A stretch of 64,000 nucleotides of DNA, from contig NC_081340.1 of the NCBI RefSeq assembly GCF_022539665.2, positions 7,315,357-7,379,356 on the forward strand. Reading direction: 5' to 3'. The notes beneath the pieces are model-generated. The model saw only the letters and a list, made by a program, of their open reading frames with translations, searched no databases and was not told where the DNA came from. The translations under genes were made by a program, and so were the position numbers. Positions 21,570 to 39,600 of the stretch are shown here, piece after piece (within the stretch, counting starts at the first letter, position 1; each line of letters begins with the position of its first letter). This stretch comes from Daphnia carinata. Its lineage: Eukaryota > Arthropoda > Branchiopoda > Diplostraca > Daphniidae.

Positions 21570-22758
21570 CCTTCTTCTGTAAAAAGAAGAGGCAACTGCC
21601 TATTTATCCACCAAAGTGGGGTGCTAGCTGGGTTCTAGAACTGCTCACCGGTGTGTGTGCCTTCGTGTGAATGTGAAATGTCCTGTAGTGCCTTGCTCAT
21701 TGACTTGTCTTTCTTCTTTTTTTAATACACGAAACATTAAGTGTTGGAACTTACCGGTAGTCGTTGTACGTGAAGTTCGCTCGAAGATTAGACAGAGCCG
21801 GATCCACACTTTTCTACATGGAATAAAAAATTACAAACATTATTTTTCGTTTCGTGACGTAGTTAAAAGATAATGTAGTTCTTACCTGAAGTAAGGAATA
21901 AAAGTAAGAATACTGACGGGCTATGTTGCGGCACATCTTGAGGGCATCATCTGTAAAACCAAAAGAGGGAAAGCGTGGTAATCATATCAATGTGTTTTGT
22001 GTGCTTATCATAGTAATTTACCAAAGGCAGGAGATCCTTTCAGCTCAGTAATTTCATCTGGGCTGAAGTACATAACTGTGTCGTACGAACTAGGTAGTGC
22101 ATCAAGATAAGGTTTCCAAAAAGATTTTGGGTTGTACAGCTCATTTAATACGTGAAAAGCGAGGGCAACATTCGGCATTTGGCTGAGAATAGGATCATTA
22201 TTGATGAAATGCCCTAAAACATGAGACATATGAAAATATTGACACCGTTGCTACAGGAGTTTGACATTTTCATATGTTGTACCTATGCTGGATTTTGTGG
22301 CAGTCTCCGTTGTCAACATCAATTCTTGAGGGATGGAGAATAATAATTCACCAGATTTTATGTGCTTTTTGGCTTTGACGCAGCATCCATAAAGTGGCAG
22401 TTCGGCTAGTTCCACAGGACCCATCTTCACATCATGTTTTGTCATCCATTCCACAAACGATGGCAAACTCTCATTTCTGCTAATTCTCAACCTATCCAAA
22501 CTTCTCTCAATTTCACGTATCTTTTCTAGAAGATTCCAGGATTCCGAATAAATTTCCCAATCTTTCGATGGCGATGAAACCGAATACGAGCATTCTACGA
22601 GGAAGCAAAATGCGGTTAGGAATTTTTATTGGCAACTGTTGGAGAAAGTTTGACTCACTCTGCAAAAGTTCATCCACTAATTTCTTTAACTCCTCTCTTT
22701 TCACTCGAGTTAATCCTTTGCGAACAAGATTTGAATCTGCATTCGTTTTCTTCCCCAT
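12831..22758 (-). CDS. SETD3: actin-histidine N-methyltransferase SETD3
   Basis: SET-domain enzyme that methylates a histidine of actin. I join ten exons: 22758-22659, 22594-22283, 22213-22022, 21950-21886, 21813-21755, 14000-13853, 13753-13510, 13385-13290, 13224-13085 and 12956-12831, giving about 493 residues. Landmarks are the start MGKKTNADSN, LLQKCS across the exon 1/2 join, DPILSQMPNVALAFHVL, the SET insert DYRWAVSTVMTRQNLIPS, the SET core LIPLWDFCNHQDG and IFYGTRTCAEQLI, and the Rubisco-LSMT-type C-terminal domain with GQLLAFLRLFCMTKD and LRLAEKRILL. All ten junction phases fit. Intron 5 (21754-14001, about 7.75 kb) is far longer than the other introns and contains a complete plus-strand gene. 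Compared with human SETD3 the long disordered C-tail is absent. Confidence 0.95.
14001..17600. other. left part of SETD3 intron 5, upstream of the nested gene
   Basis: Non-coding by inspection: homopolymers, a (GT)n stretch near 16255-16325 and purine-rich tracts. It may contain the promoter of the nested plus-strand gene. A candidate leader exon ends at 16706 (TCATCT|GTAAGT) and holds ATG at 16689, giving six codons (MRTASS) that end in phase 0. Its link to the downstream exons is unproven. Confidence 0.4.
17648..21498 (+). CDS. large acidic Ser/Thr/Pro-rich single-pass membrane protein, nested antisense in SETD3
   Basis: Three exons: 17648-17836, 18148-18203 and 18885-21498, joined in phase, about 952 residues. 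The N-terminus (ATLRYIIFLSVMMGVTGG) looks like a signal peptide. The ectodomain is Gln/Pro-rich, then strongly acidic (ITEEIETENEPAITEIEEEE), then Ser/Thr/Pro-rich, probably unstructured and glycosylated. Near residue 857 is one hydrophobic segment (IIVSSTIGGFCLVVFLGILL) followed by RIRQKTRIRLR, so a type I topology with a cytoplasmic tail of about 75 residues is likely. Two copies of a motif of about 30 residues occur near residues 511-541 and 599-626: PLSLSEILQQKGMSLADLL and PISFRELLAAKNVTLQEII. I do not recognise the family. The gene lies entirely inside SETD3 intron 5 on the opposite strand. An ATG at 17609, 39 nt upstream in frame, is an alternative start. Confidence 0.78.
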
Positions 22759-23731
22759 TATTATTCAATTTAACTTGAGAAATAAATACTGATGTTAATG
22801 GCGCTCTGAATATAGACAACACGGCCGTCGTCTGCTTAAGATTCTGATTCCGGGATCTCTTGCGTTTTGCCCACATGCCGGCGGCCAGGCTGCAAGCTAA
22901 AAATAAAAAAAATCTAAGTTGTTACGACTGCAATGTTGTGTACCAAACGAAAGGAATTCATGTAACAATAACATCTCCAAGAAAACAAACTACTGCAATT
23001 TCCTACGGCTCATAAATCGCTCTACTGGGAAAATTGAAAATATGCCAGTTATGTGAATGACATGGGCAAGTATGCAATATTATCGTTATTATACGGTAGG
23101 CTGCGTTCTGCTTCCATCGCTTTCTCTCAGTCAGATTGTGGCCTAACCACGATAAATGTCCCAATGCAGCATCTCGTTCCATCCGTATTGCTCTATAATT
23201 GTCGAACGTTGGCCTACCAAGCACTTTCAAGAACTAACAATTCCAAAAAAGGACCGTGAATGGCCTCGTTATTATGGTCGATCTTGCATGTAGAAGGCTG
23301 GAAACACGAGTCCGTGAGAGCGTGAAGTTATGTGCCAACAAGGAAGTCTCGAGGGTAAATTTGCTTTTCGACACAGAGATGAATCTCTCCGTTTTTCGAG
23401 TGTTGTGTTACATTTCCATGATCTAGTGCCTGTTACAATTGCGTTTTGTGTACCTTTTCTAACCTACTTCGATCGCATTCACTGCGACGCATTGACCAAG
23501 TTTTTTTCCCCCTTTTAAACACAGCTTTATATTTGTTTTTTTTTCCGTGTATTATGGCAACATAAATTTCGGCCCATGCGCTAAAACTTTAACAGCCATT
23601 AACTAGCCACGAAATCCCTGAGTCAGAAATGAGATGCCTAACAACAAAGCTAAATGTTATAAAAAATGTTAATGCCATGAGCGAAAAACAGAAATGAAAG
23701 TTTTCTTTCGTTGGAAATAATTTCACCTAAA
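22759..23731. other. spacer between SETD3 and the ZNF318-like gene, with a possible small gene
   Basis: On the minus strand, about 23235-23111 reads RPTFDNYRAIRMERDAALG and continues WLGHNLTERKRWKQNAA, non-repetitive and protein-like, then meets a possible donor (TACC|GTATAA). A possible second exon starts near 22913 after a good acceptor (TTTTTATTTTTAG) and reads AAGMWAKRKRSRNQNLKQTT. I cannot place a start codon or a family. It could be an unrecognised small gene or the SETD3 leader. Nothing else is seen in the spacer. Confidence 0.25.
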
Positions 23732-26700
23732 TTAAGGAACTTGAGAAGTAGAGGCTTCATCTGCTGGGGCATCTTTGACATCGACTCGTCGTTCGCCCGA
23801 AGAAGTCTCCAAGGAAGAATTAACACTTGTACTACTATCGGTATCAATGCAGCTATCTTCGTGTGTTTCACTCAAGACAATAAATTCACCAAATCTAATG
23901 CCACAAGGAGTAGAAGAACGATTCGCACTACCATATAAACTATCGCACTTTTCCTCGACACTTTCAGTGTTTTCACTGTTTTGGCTCATTCGTGAATCGA
24001 CGGTCGGTGGATTACAGTCTTCAGCAGACGACTCGAGATCTATAAGCTCTGGAATTTTGTCTAATTTTGGATTTACTTCTAGAATGACACAGCAATCATT
24101 GGTCGGATCTTCGGGGTAAATTGGTTCAAGTTTCGGGAGCAATCTACCTTTTTCTTCGTTTGCAGGTGTCTTCTCTTCACTCTCGTTCCTATTCAAATCG
24201 GAAGGTTGCTCAGAACAAGTTGCAGGCTCGGAAATTTGGCCGGATATTTTCGAGTTTTTGGTAAAGGATATCGTACGAACATTAAAGTCTTGGGTGTTTT
24301 CGACGTTTGCTTCGGCATCCAGGAATCCCTTCTGATCGCCTTCCATAACTGCTTTTTCGATAAAGATTGCACACTTTTGAACATTTGTATCAAGCTGATG
24401 GACTAGTTTTTCATCAATCAGCTTCTGATTAGATTTAACTTCTTTGCCATCTGCTGCACTTGAGACAGGTACTGTTGACGAGCAACAAGCATCCGTTTGA
24501 CTAATGGGTAATAGCTGCGCTGGAACATTTACTGAAGAACTTGAAACAAAATCCGTTTGACAAACAGTTTCCGGTTTGAGATTCATTTGATCGCTAAGAT
24601 CTTTTTCCTCAGGAACAACGTGTTTAGATAACGCATCAACAGTATTAGCTGCTAGTTTTTTCGAATGGGTGGACTTATAATTTTCTGGCACATCTTTGGA
24701 TGTGTCTGCCACAGCTAAAGAATTTTTTTGTACAACTTCACTAACATAACCTTCAATGGAGCTGATTGGTTTCTCAGCTAGTTTCAGGATAGCTGTTTCA
24801 GTTTGAATTTCCTCAACGATTCGCCGTTTAGTACAATCTTTGTCGAGTACCGGATTGCGGAGGGGAAATGGTTTTGTAAGCGAATTTGTTTTCGCTGTTC
24901 CGTCCGGAGCATTAACAGCTTTTTCTACGACAGAATCACATGTCTCCGTAATAGATGAAGTGATCTCAGTGGAATCTTTTTGTTCCGTCACTTTGGAAGA
25001 CGTTATGGGAGTACGAATGTTGAGTCGAATGCGAGCCGAATGCGAACTCTCAGCTTGTAGCTTATTAGTCTCATCCTTTTCTCCGGAAGGTTCTCCTTCG
25101 AGTTCGGCAACCGGAGTGTTATTTGCCTCCTCATTCCTCACGAATTCCTGCCGTTTTTGTTCAATACGGCGTTGTTTTTCTTGCTTTTCAGTTTCCTTTT
25201 TTCTTGCCGCTTCTTTCTTCTCAGCCTCCATTTTTAACCTGTCCACTTCTTTTTGCCGGATTTTTGCTCGCTCCTCTTCTTTCTTCCGGGCCGCATTCCG
25301 TCGCAAAGCAGCTTGTTTCTTTACCGTTTGCGTTAGCGCCGAATCGGGCCGTTCCATGCTGCGCTTGAGATGTTGGTCGTTATGACCGCTAGATGTCATA
25401 TGCAACTGGGCACAATGTAGATCGCCCATCCACACATCGCAAAGCTCACAGTACCATGCCTTAACTGGCTGAAGATTTTGCAATCCATTGAACGGAATTC
25501 GGATTCCTCCTTTTTCCTCTGGAACTACGGTGTTCTTTTTGTGCCACGGCGTAGATGGTACTCCCGTTGATTTCAATCTCTCCGCGTGCTCTTTTGAATG
25601 CAGATGGTTAAGATAGTCGTTTAGTTTATCTGTTATGACGTCACACAGCTCGCACCAATGCTGTTGAGGATCGTAATAGTTGTAACGATTACTTAAGCGC
25701 GTCTTTTTGATTTCGTACAGATCTTCTTTTAGCTGATTAGTATGCTTTAATATAATCTTTTCTAACGCTTGGGCACTAACCATCATTTCTTTCCCAAATT
25801 TGGCTTTTTCCAGAATACTTAACGAAAAGTTTTCGTATTCCGCTTCTTCCGCTGTTTTCTGTTTCATTTCCAGGTCAGCCTGTTGCGTTTGAACAACCAA
25901 AAGTTGATGGATCAGATTCATTTGTTTCTCCAATAGGCCGTCGCGTACCACTTGAAGGCGTTGTTCCTCGACAGATCCTTTTTCGGAGTTGGTCGGTACA
26001 ACTGTTGCTGAAGTAGATGGGGGAGTTGGAGGAGGTACGGTTTGTTGTGGCGGCGGAATGTTCGGACTTTGAACGGAGCCAGCAGGATGGCTAGCAGGAA
26101 ACAAATGGGAAGGCCCAACATTTTGCAACACGGAGTTTGGATTTATTTGTTGCAGATGTCGCTGATAGAGCTGCTGTTGAAATTGTTGCTGCACTAGAAG
26201 TTGTTGGTGAAATTGTTGTTGGTGAAGTTGTTGTTGATGAAGCTGTTGCTGATGATACGTTGCCATATCTAGCTGCTGCTGCTGCACTGGCGTTTGACAG
26301 TGTTGAATCTGTTGATTGTAATAACCCATAGCAGTTGGAATGGCGGAAGTCGATTGAGATAAACTAGTAGGCGGAGCGATGTATCTTGGGTCGACCGGAG
26401 CAGCGACTTGTTGCGTTGACTGAACAACATGAGCAACATGATTAACTTGATTGCCGTAATTTCGAGTGAACAACTGCGTGGTCTGTTGGGTATTGACTAC
26501 AACGTTGTTTGGCGGTTTTTTCTTAAGTTCTTTGGGCCCTTCAGGTTGCTCTTTCAAGCATTTCGTGTTCTGTTGCTGCTGCGATGAAGAGCGCGAAGGC
26601 GACCTTGAAATGGATCGACTCCTACGCATTATCACCGTACGTCCCACAACATTTCGGTGAGTGCTGTCGGGAGTTGCGCGTTTTCGGTCTTTGGATCCAA

Positions 26701-28314
26701 CAGGCGACCGTGAATTCCGTTTTGGTCCTCCTGCTCCCCATCGACGATGAGGATATTCAGGTGAAATTCGTCTGGTCCGCTTAGATATTGGTGAACGGCT
26801 ACGGGAACGACGCTGTTCCGGAGAACCACATCGAAAGTAGCGATGAGGGCGTCGTGGAGATCGGCTTCGGGATCGCGATCGACTTATCCGCCTTACTCTA
26901 CGCATTTCTGTTTCTCGTGAATCCCTATTGCCGCCATCAGGATTATCAACCATACGAACTTGGCGATGCCATTCCGGACTTCCCAGAATGGATTTCCCTG
27001 CAGAGTTTCGATCACGCCCATCAAATGGAGAACCATTTCTCGTCGATCTATTGCTATATCTACTTCCGGAATCTTCGACTACCTTTCGACGCGACATTTC
27101 AGCATGATTGCCTACATCAGGTATTTGGCGGGGGCTTTTTCCTTGGTTATTTGATCTGACGTTTGGTGGAGTCAATGTTTTCGATGAACGCTCAGAAGCA
27201 TTTTTGCCCTTGGTAATATTGCCCGCTTTTGGTCTGCTGGCATCGTTATATGAAGATGCAGCAGGAGATACAGTTGCTGTACTTTGCTGCCTCTGACGAA
27301 TGTCTTCTAACGCTTGTTTTAGGTTATTTTCAGGTCGGAGGTTATCTCTTTCCGGGCCTGTTATTTTCTCCCGAGGTTCTGGTTTCACTCTTGCTGTTGG
27401 CTGTTTATCTCGTTTTGGCGGAGCAGTTTGCATCGCAGATGGTTGAGCTGAAAAAGCTGTTGGTTTAAGTAAGCGTGGGTCACAAGGTAATGCCACGGCA
27501 TGTTGCTCAAAATCCTCAAACGACCTCTGATAGTTAGCGTATTTTGTTGGAAAGTCTTCTTCTTCCTGCTCGTCTTCCACTTCATTCGTTTGAGACTGAT
27601 CTTTGAAAGCAAAGTCTACATCCAATGCATCGAGAATATTATGTACAAACGAATCTAAATTCATGTCTTGCTGGTTACTGTTGCCAACAATAATCGATTC
27701 ATGTCTCCCAAAAGTGGACTGTTGACCGATTCGGTCTTCTGTTGAAAGTTCAGCTATCCTCCTGTCATTGTTTCTAGTATCTGGTGTTCTTTCTTTCATG
27801 GGTCTTGTAACAAAATTCAGTGAGTTTGCATTGACATGAGGAGAAGATGAGTGACAGCTTCCAGATTGTGGTGGTTTCAGGTATTTTCCTTTGTCATTCG
27901 GCAAGGATTCATTCATGCTGAAGTTCTGGTTCTCACCAGAAGGATAGGGATATTTATTACCACCAATTGGAATAGGTTTTGGCTGGAGCCTTGGATCTGG
28001 CATAAATTTCATCACTCTATTGGAATCTGGTCCTGATGCTATGTGGGGAGTAATGTTAACACCATGCCTTGGATTGCCTGGAGATAAGAAAAAACATCGA
28101 ATGACTGGATTGATCTCTACATTTCAACTATGAGAGAAATGTAACCTATTTGCGCCCCCAAATGCATGTGCTTGTCAATAACATTTCTATTTGGATTATG
28201 GGCATTGACATTTTGATAAGAATGCGGATGACTCCCGCCAGGCTCGTCGTCTTGCCCATATTTATGATGCTCTTTGAAGTAGCCCGGATTGAATCCACCT
28301 CTACCTCTAGGCAT
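23732..28314 (-). CDS. ZNF318-like protein with two U1/matrin-type zinc fingers
   Basis: Two exons, 28314-28146 and 28077-23732, joined by a 68-nt intron in phase, about 1504 residues. The start is MPRGRGGFNPGYFKEHHKYG. In order: a disordered N-terminal third with Arg/Ser dipeptides (RRISRSRSRSRSPRRPHRY, about residues 450-580), a Gln-rich stretch (HQQQLHQQQLHQQQFHQQ), then two C2H2 fingers of the matrin/U1 type. These are HWCELCDVITDKLNDYLNHL with HSKEH (about 860-895) and WYCELCDVWMGDLHCAQLHM with SSGH (about 930-965). A charged coiled coil follows (KKEEERAKIRQKEVDRLK) and then a long acidic tail. The spacing and wording of the two fingers resemble vertebrate ZNF318, a nuclear regulator of splicing and transcription. 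The RS domain fits an RNA-processing role; function here is inference. The large second exon is unusually long for this window. Confidence 0.85.
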
Positions 28315-28465
28315 TTTATTCAGCAATTGGTCTACATGTGCCCAGCAATACCACTTGATAACCGAATTATTACACTTTTTAAAGTTAGATAACGAATGTA
28401 AATTTGGACCTCTCCTATTGCTATCTCATATGGCGTTCTTGAAAGACCTGTGCTACCTGTGGAGT

Positions 28466-28866
28466 CTATCTTATGGAACTGTAGGGAAAATACTGTATCT
28501 TATCTGGTGTGCGCTCCAAATAGCTTACAAAAAGCAGACGACAATTGCAATTAGTAATGCTACATTGCTGTGGTAAACTAATATTGAAATTTTCATAATT
28601 TGCTTTTCCTATTTTCGGTTTACTTTTCTTGAAATTTTTGGTCTCTCTTGGTTTTTCGCCGTTTGTCGATTTTACGCCTACTTTTGCCCGTTTCTTGGCG
28701 TATCTTACGTTACGCATAGAGTTAGGGCACATTTTGCAAACACGTTTGCCGAGCGAAAACTCAAATTTCAATTCACAGAATCGAGCTTAAGAACTATTTT
28801 TCCCAAGTACGAGTTACAATTAAAAATTAAATTTTATAAAAACCTCATACACTTACGATCAGCCAT
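28466..28866 (-). CDS. possible small two-exon gene, unknown function
   Basis: A short first exon (28866-28857, ATGGCTGATC) with a strong donor GTAAGT can join, over a 71-nt intron, to 28785-28466 after ...TTCTTAAG. The joined frame encodes about 109 residues beginning MADPRFCELKFEFSLGKRVC, followed by a very basic Lys-rich segment and a Cys-containing tail. The intron length is typical of this window and the phase fits. The acceptor has a weak pyrimidine tract, so the model could be wrong. I recognise no family. It ends about 150 bp upstream of the ZNF318-like start on the same strand, so it might instead be leader sequence of that gene. Confidence 0.35.
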
Positions 28867-36233
<7,367 letters not shown>

Positions 36234-36242
36234 ATATAAAAC
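36234..36242 (+). promoter_or_regulatory. candidate TATA box for the Beat-family gene
   Basis: TATATAAAA lies about 440 bp upstream of the first ATG (36676) of the Beat-like gene and is followed about 30 bp downstream by a plausible initiation zone. It is position-based only, in an AT-rich region, so chance is possible. Confidence 0.3.
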
Positions 36243-36675
36243 GACATTTCTCGTTTGTCTTGTTTGGTTTAACATTTGTACAGAGAGCAGCAAACACGCC
36301 AAACGTTCGTCTCTTCGCCATTGCGTCGGTTGATTGAAGGAGCGCAAAAAAAAAAAAGGCACACAACAAACAGAGGACAAACTCATTTGCAGAGGCTACC
36401 GGTCAAGTTGGTGAACGTGATTTTCCTTTCGGACCATGCGGAAAAACAGCAAAGAATATCGCGAACATTTTTTGGTGATGTGAAATTAGCTAATCATAAA
36501 ATAATAACGCCAGCGTGTGTGTGTGTGTGTGTGTTGTGTGTGTGCGAGTGCGATCGGATGACTCAGTCGCATTGGATACGCCTTGCATTCGATTTTGAAC
36601 GGAGAGAGCAAAGTGAGGCAACTGCGTTATCGAACGAAAAAAAAAAAAAAAAAAAAAAATTGAACACTGGCAAAT

Positions 36676-39600
36676 ATGACAAGAGCTAATGTCAAACAAA
36701 GAGCCATCGACGCTAGCTGTTGTTGCTGCTCGGTTTTAATGGATGCCAGTAACTTGATCCATCACGACAAACCCATTACGAGCAGTCGCTCGCTACTCCT
36801 GCTGCTACTCTTCACTGTGTTTCAAGGTAACCATATATCTATGCGCACATCCATAGAATTGAATAGAACGTACACAAAAAAAAAAAGAAAAAGAAAAAGA
36901 ACACACCCCGTTCGCTAACGTGTCCGATTACTGCACTCTGCACCCCGCAAAATATCGTATCGAATAGCTAACTTATTTCGGCGAGGACTCAATTGATGTC
37001 ACGTGCACCATTTTTCTAGCCAGTTTGAAATGCGTAACGGAATAAACTATCCATCGTTTTGTTAATTTTAAAAAATGTTTTTTTTTTTTTTCCTTTCCCC
37101 CTCGCGAGTCAGCGGGTTTTGAAAGCGCACGCCTCGGTATAATTGCCGACGACAGAAAGGCTATATAAGAATCGCTTTATTATAACCGCAAACGACGTCG
37201 TTAGACATGATTAAAAAAAAAAAAAGCTCTCCTTCCTTCTTCCTTCGTATGCAAAAAGACCTTCTGCAGCAGTCAACACACATTGACTCTCGCGTCTTGT
37301 TTGTGTACATTATACACTTGCCACATCTACTATTACGACGTATACACAGCATCCAACAAAAAAAAAAGGAAACCTAGTTTCATAGAAGATGTATTCCATC
37401 TCGTCTATCATACGATACAGCGCGTAAAGTTCAAACCAGAGGTGGGGTGGATGTCAGTTTGAAAATAAAAAAAAAAAAAAAGAATGGGGGGGGGGCCCAT
37501 TGTTGATCTAGGTAACCCATGTTCGAGGAGTCTAGCCACTCGATACCGACATTACATCTTTTTACTACACCGCTATGCCTATAGACTTTCAGTGAGAATT
37601 TAAAAAAAAAAAAAAAAAGGATCTGGTCGTATAAAAAAAAAAAAAACGTGAGGATGTTTATCTACGCGGCGCTAGTCGAGCTTAGATAAACACTCATCCC
37701 TTACGCGACACAGTGAACTTGGTCGAGGAGAGCTACATATACAATTGTCGATCGATGGCTGTAAAATAGATTTTCCCTTATAATCGCTTTCGTACGGGGG
37801 CAAATGTATAAGGAATTAGGCGTCGGACAGCCGACGTGTTTTTTTTGTTTTTTTCACTCGTCCCCCGTTCTCTGCTTTGATTTATTACGGCGAACTCCCC
37901 AAAAGCCAAGAGAATTCAACCACCCAAGGATTTAATTTGACCGTTTCTTTTTATGCGCGCAAGAAATCGCCGTTTTTTTTTTTTTTACAAGTGGGGGGGG
38001 GGCCAAAAGGGGAATGGGAAGAATGATTAATGAGTCGGAGTGAGGCGCCCACTTGTTCCACGCGATACTCTGTGTGTGTGTGTACGTCTTGTGTACGAAA
38101 AAAACAAATCAAATAAAAAAAAAACCGGAGAAAAGAAAACGACTTTGCAATTAGTGTGTTTTGGAGGCATTCGCTAACGCAACTGGCGTGAAGTTTGCGT
38201 CCAAACGACAACAACGCTATCTATAATTCAGGGCGGCGCGCATCTGCAGGTGCTATATAGCGCATAGCGAAGAAAATGGATCATAAAACTTTAGGTTCGC
38301 ATTTTGAAATTTCGTTTGAATCAAGACAATCCAAATAAAATTCCTTTCATGTATTTGCGGGAGGGGCCAATGACTTGGAAAAGAATTTAAAAAAAAAACA
38401 GCGGGCGTGGATTAGAGCTGCGCATAGCGGAACAGTTGGAAAAGAATCTTGAATGGAGTGGCTAGCACAAGCGTCGCGCTCGTCGAAGGAAGAGAATTAA
38501 TGATGCACAGGTTCTTTTTTTATTTATTTACTTCTCCTTTTTTTTTTCTTCTCTCTACATCTCTTATCTCTTCCCCCCCCCCCCTGTCCCAACAGGAGCA
38601 CCGACTACTATAGACCCTCTGCTAAGTGGGGACCAAAGGCACTTGTGTATTTTCTCTTGTTGTTGAATCCGTAGATGAGGATAATGGTGCGGACACGTAC
38701 CAGGAGGTCCGCACGAAAATCTTTCTTTTCAAATATTATAAAGGAGTACGCGTACGTAGATGTAAGCATTTTGACTCGTAAAAAGGGACGCACGGATGGA
38801 CGGACGAAAGTTGTTCTCTAAGTCGCTTTGATCATTGTCACCCCGCGTACAGTCGATATCGTCTTGCCGCGATGCTGGCCAAAGAAACCGGCCTTGTTAT
38901 TGAACGTTAGCTAATAGATGCATGAACGCGGTAGCTGGCCAGAACGTGCCACTACCGTGGGACAGCCTACTGATTTACACGGCAGATAAATTTTAAGGGC
39001 GGATTGATTTTTTTTTTTTTTTTTTTTTTACAATTGAATTTTTGTCGGTTATGAAGTACGAAACGTTGATGTTCAACGGCCTGTTAGTCCTATAGTAAAC
39101 GTAAAGCCATACTAGTCATAAATCCGCCTCCACCCGCTACGCGTGATCGTATATATAAGGTTATACGACAATGATGTGACAATCGAAAGGGGATCACCTA
39201 CGAGCCCAATAAAAGTGGGTCTCTATAAATGTTGAGTGGGAAAGATATGAGCGAGAAACGAGGGCCACAAAAAGTAAACCAAAGAGGGGAAAAAAAAAAG
39301 GAAAGATTTTTTGCGTGATCCTGGTTGCATCAATTGATCCCTCAACGCAGCGTATCATAAAAAAGAAAAAGAGGGCAAAAGACATTGGATTAGCTCTGTT
39401 ATTATTAATTACATATAGGATTTTCGATTAATATTTTCTTTTTTTTCTATCCAGAGGGGAGTAGCGATTCTTTTCCAGCAGAGCACTTTGTCTCCTCTTC
39501 CATAATAATAATAATAATAAAAAAAAGATAGACGGTGATCAATTAAAAAAAAAAAAAAAAAAAAGGAGGGAAACGAATTCCGACAAAGGTAAAATATAAA

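Noticed and set aside
24840-27612. Plus-strand frames up to 181 residues across the ZNF318-like exon
   Set aside because: Antisense shadows of a long biased exon; the minus frame has clear zinc fingers.
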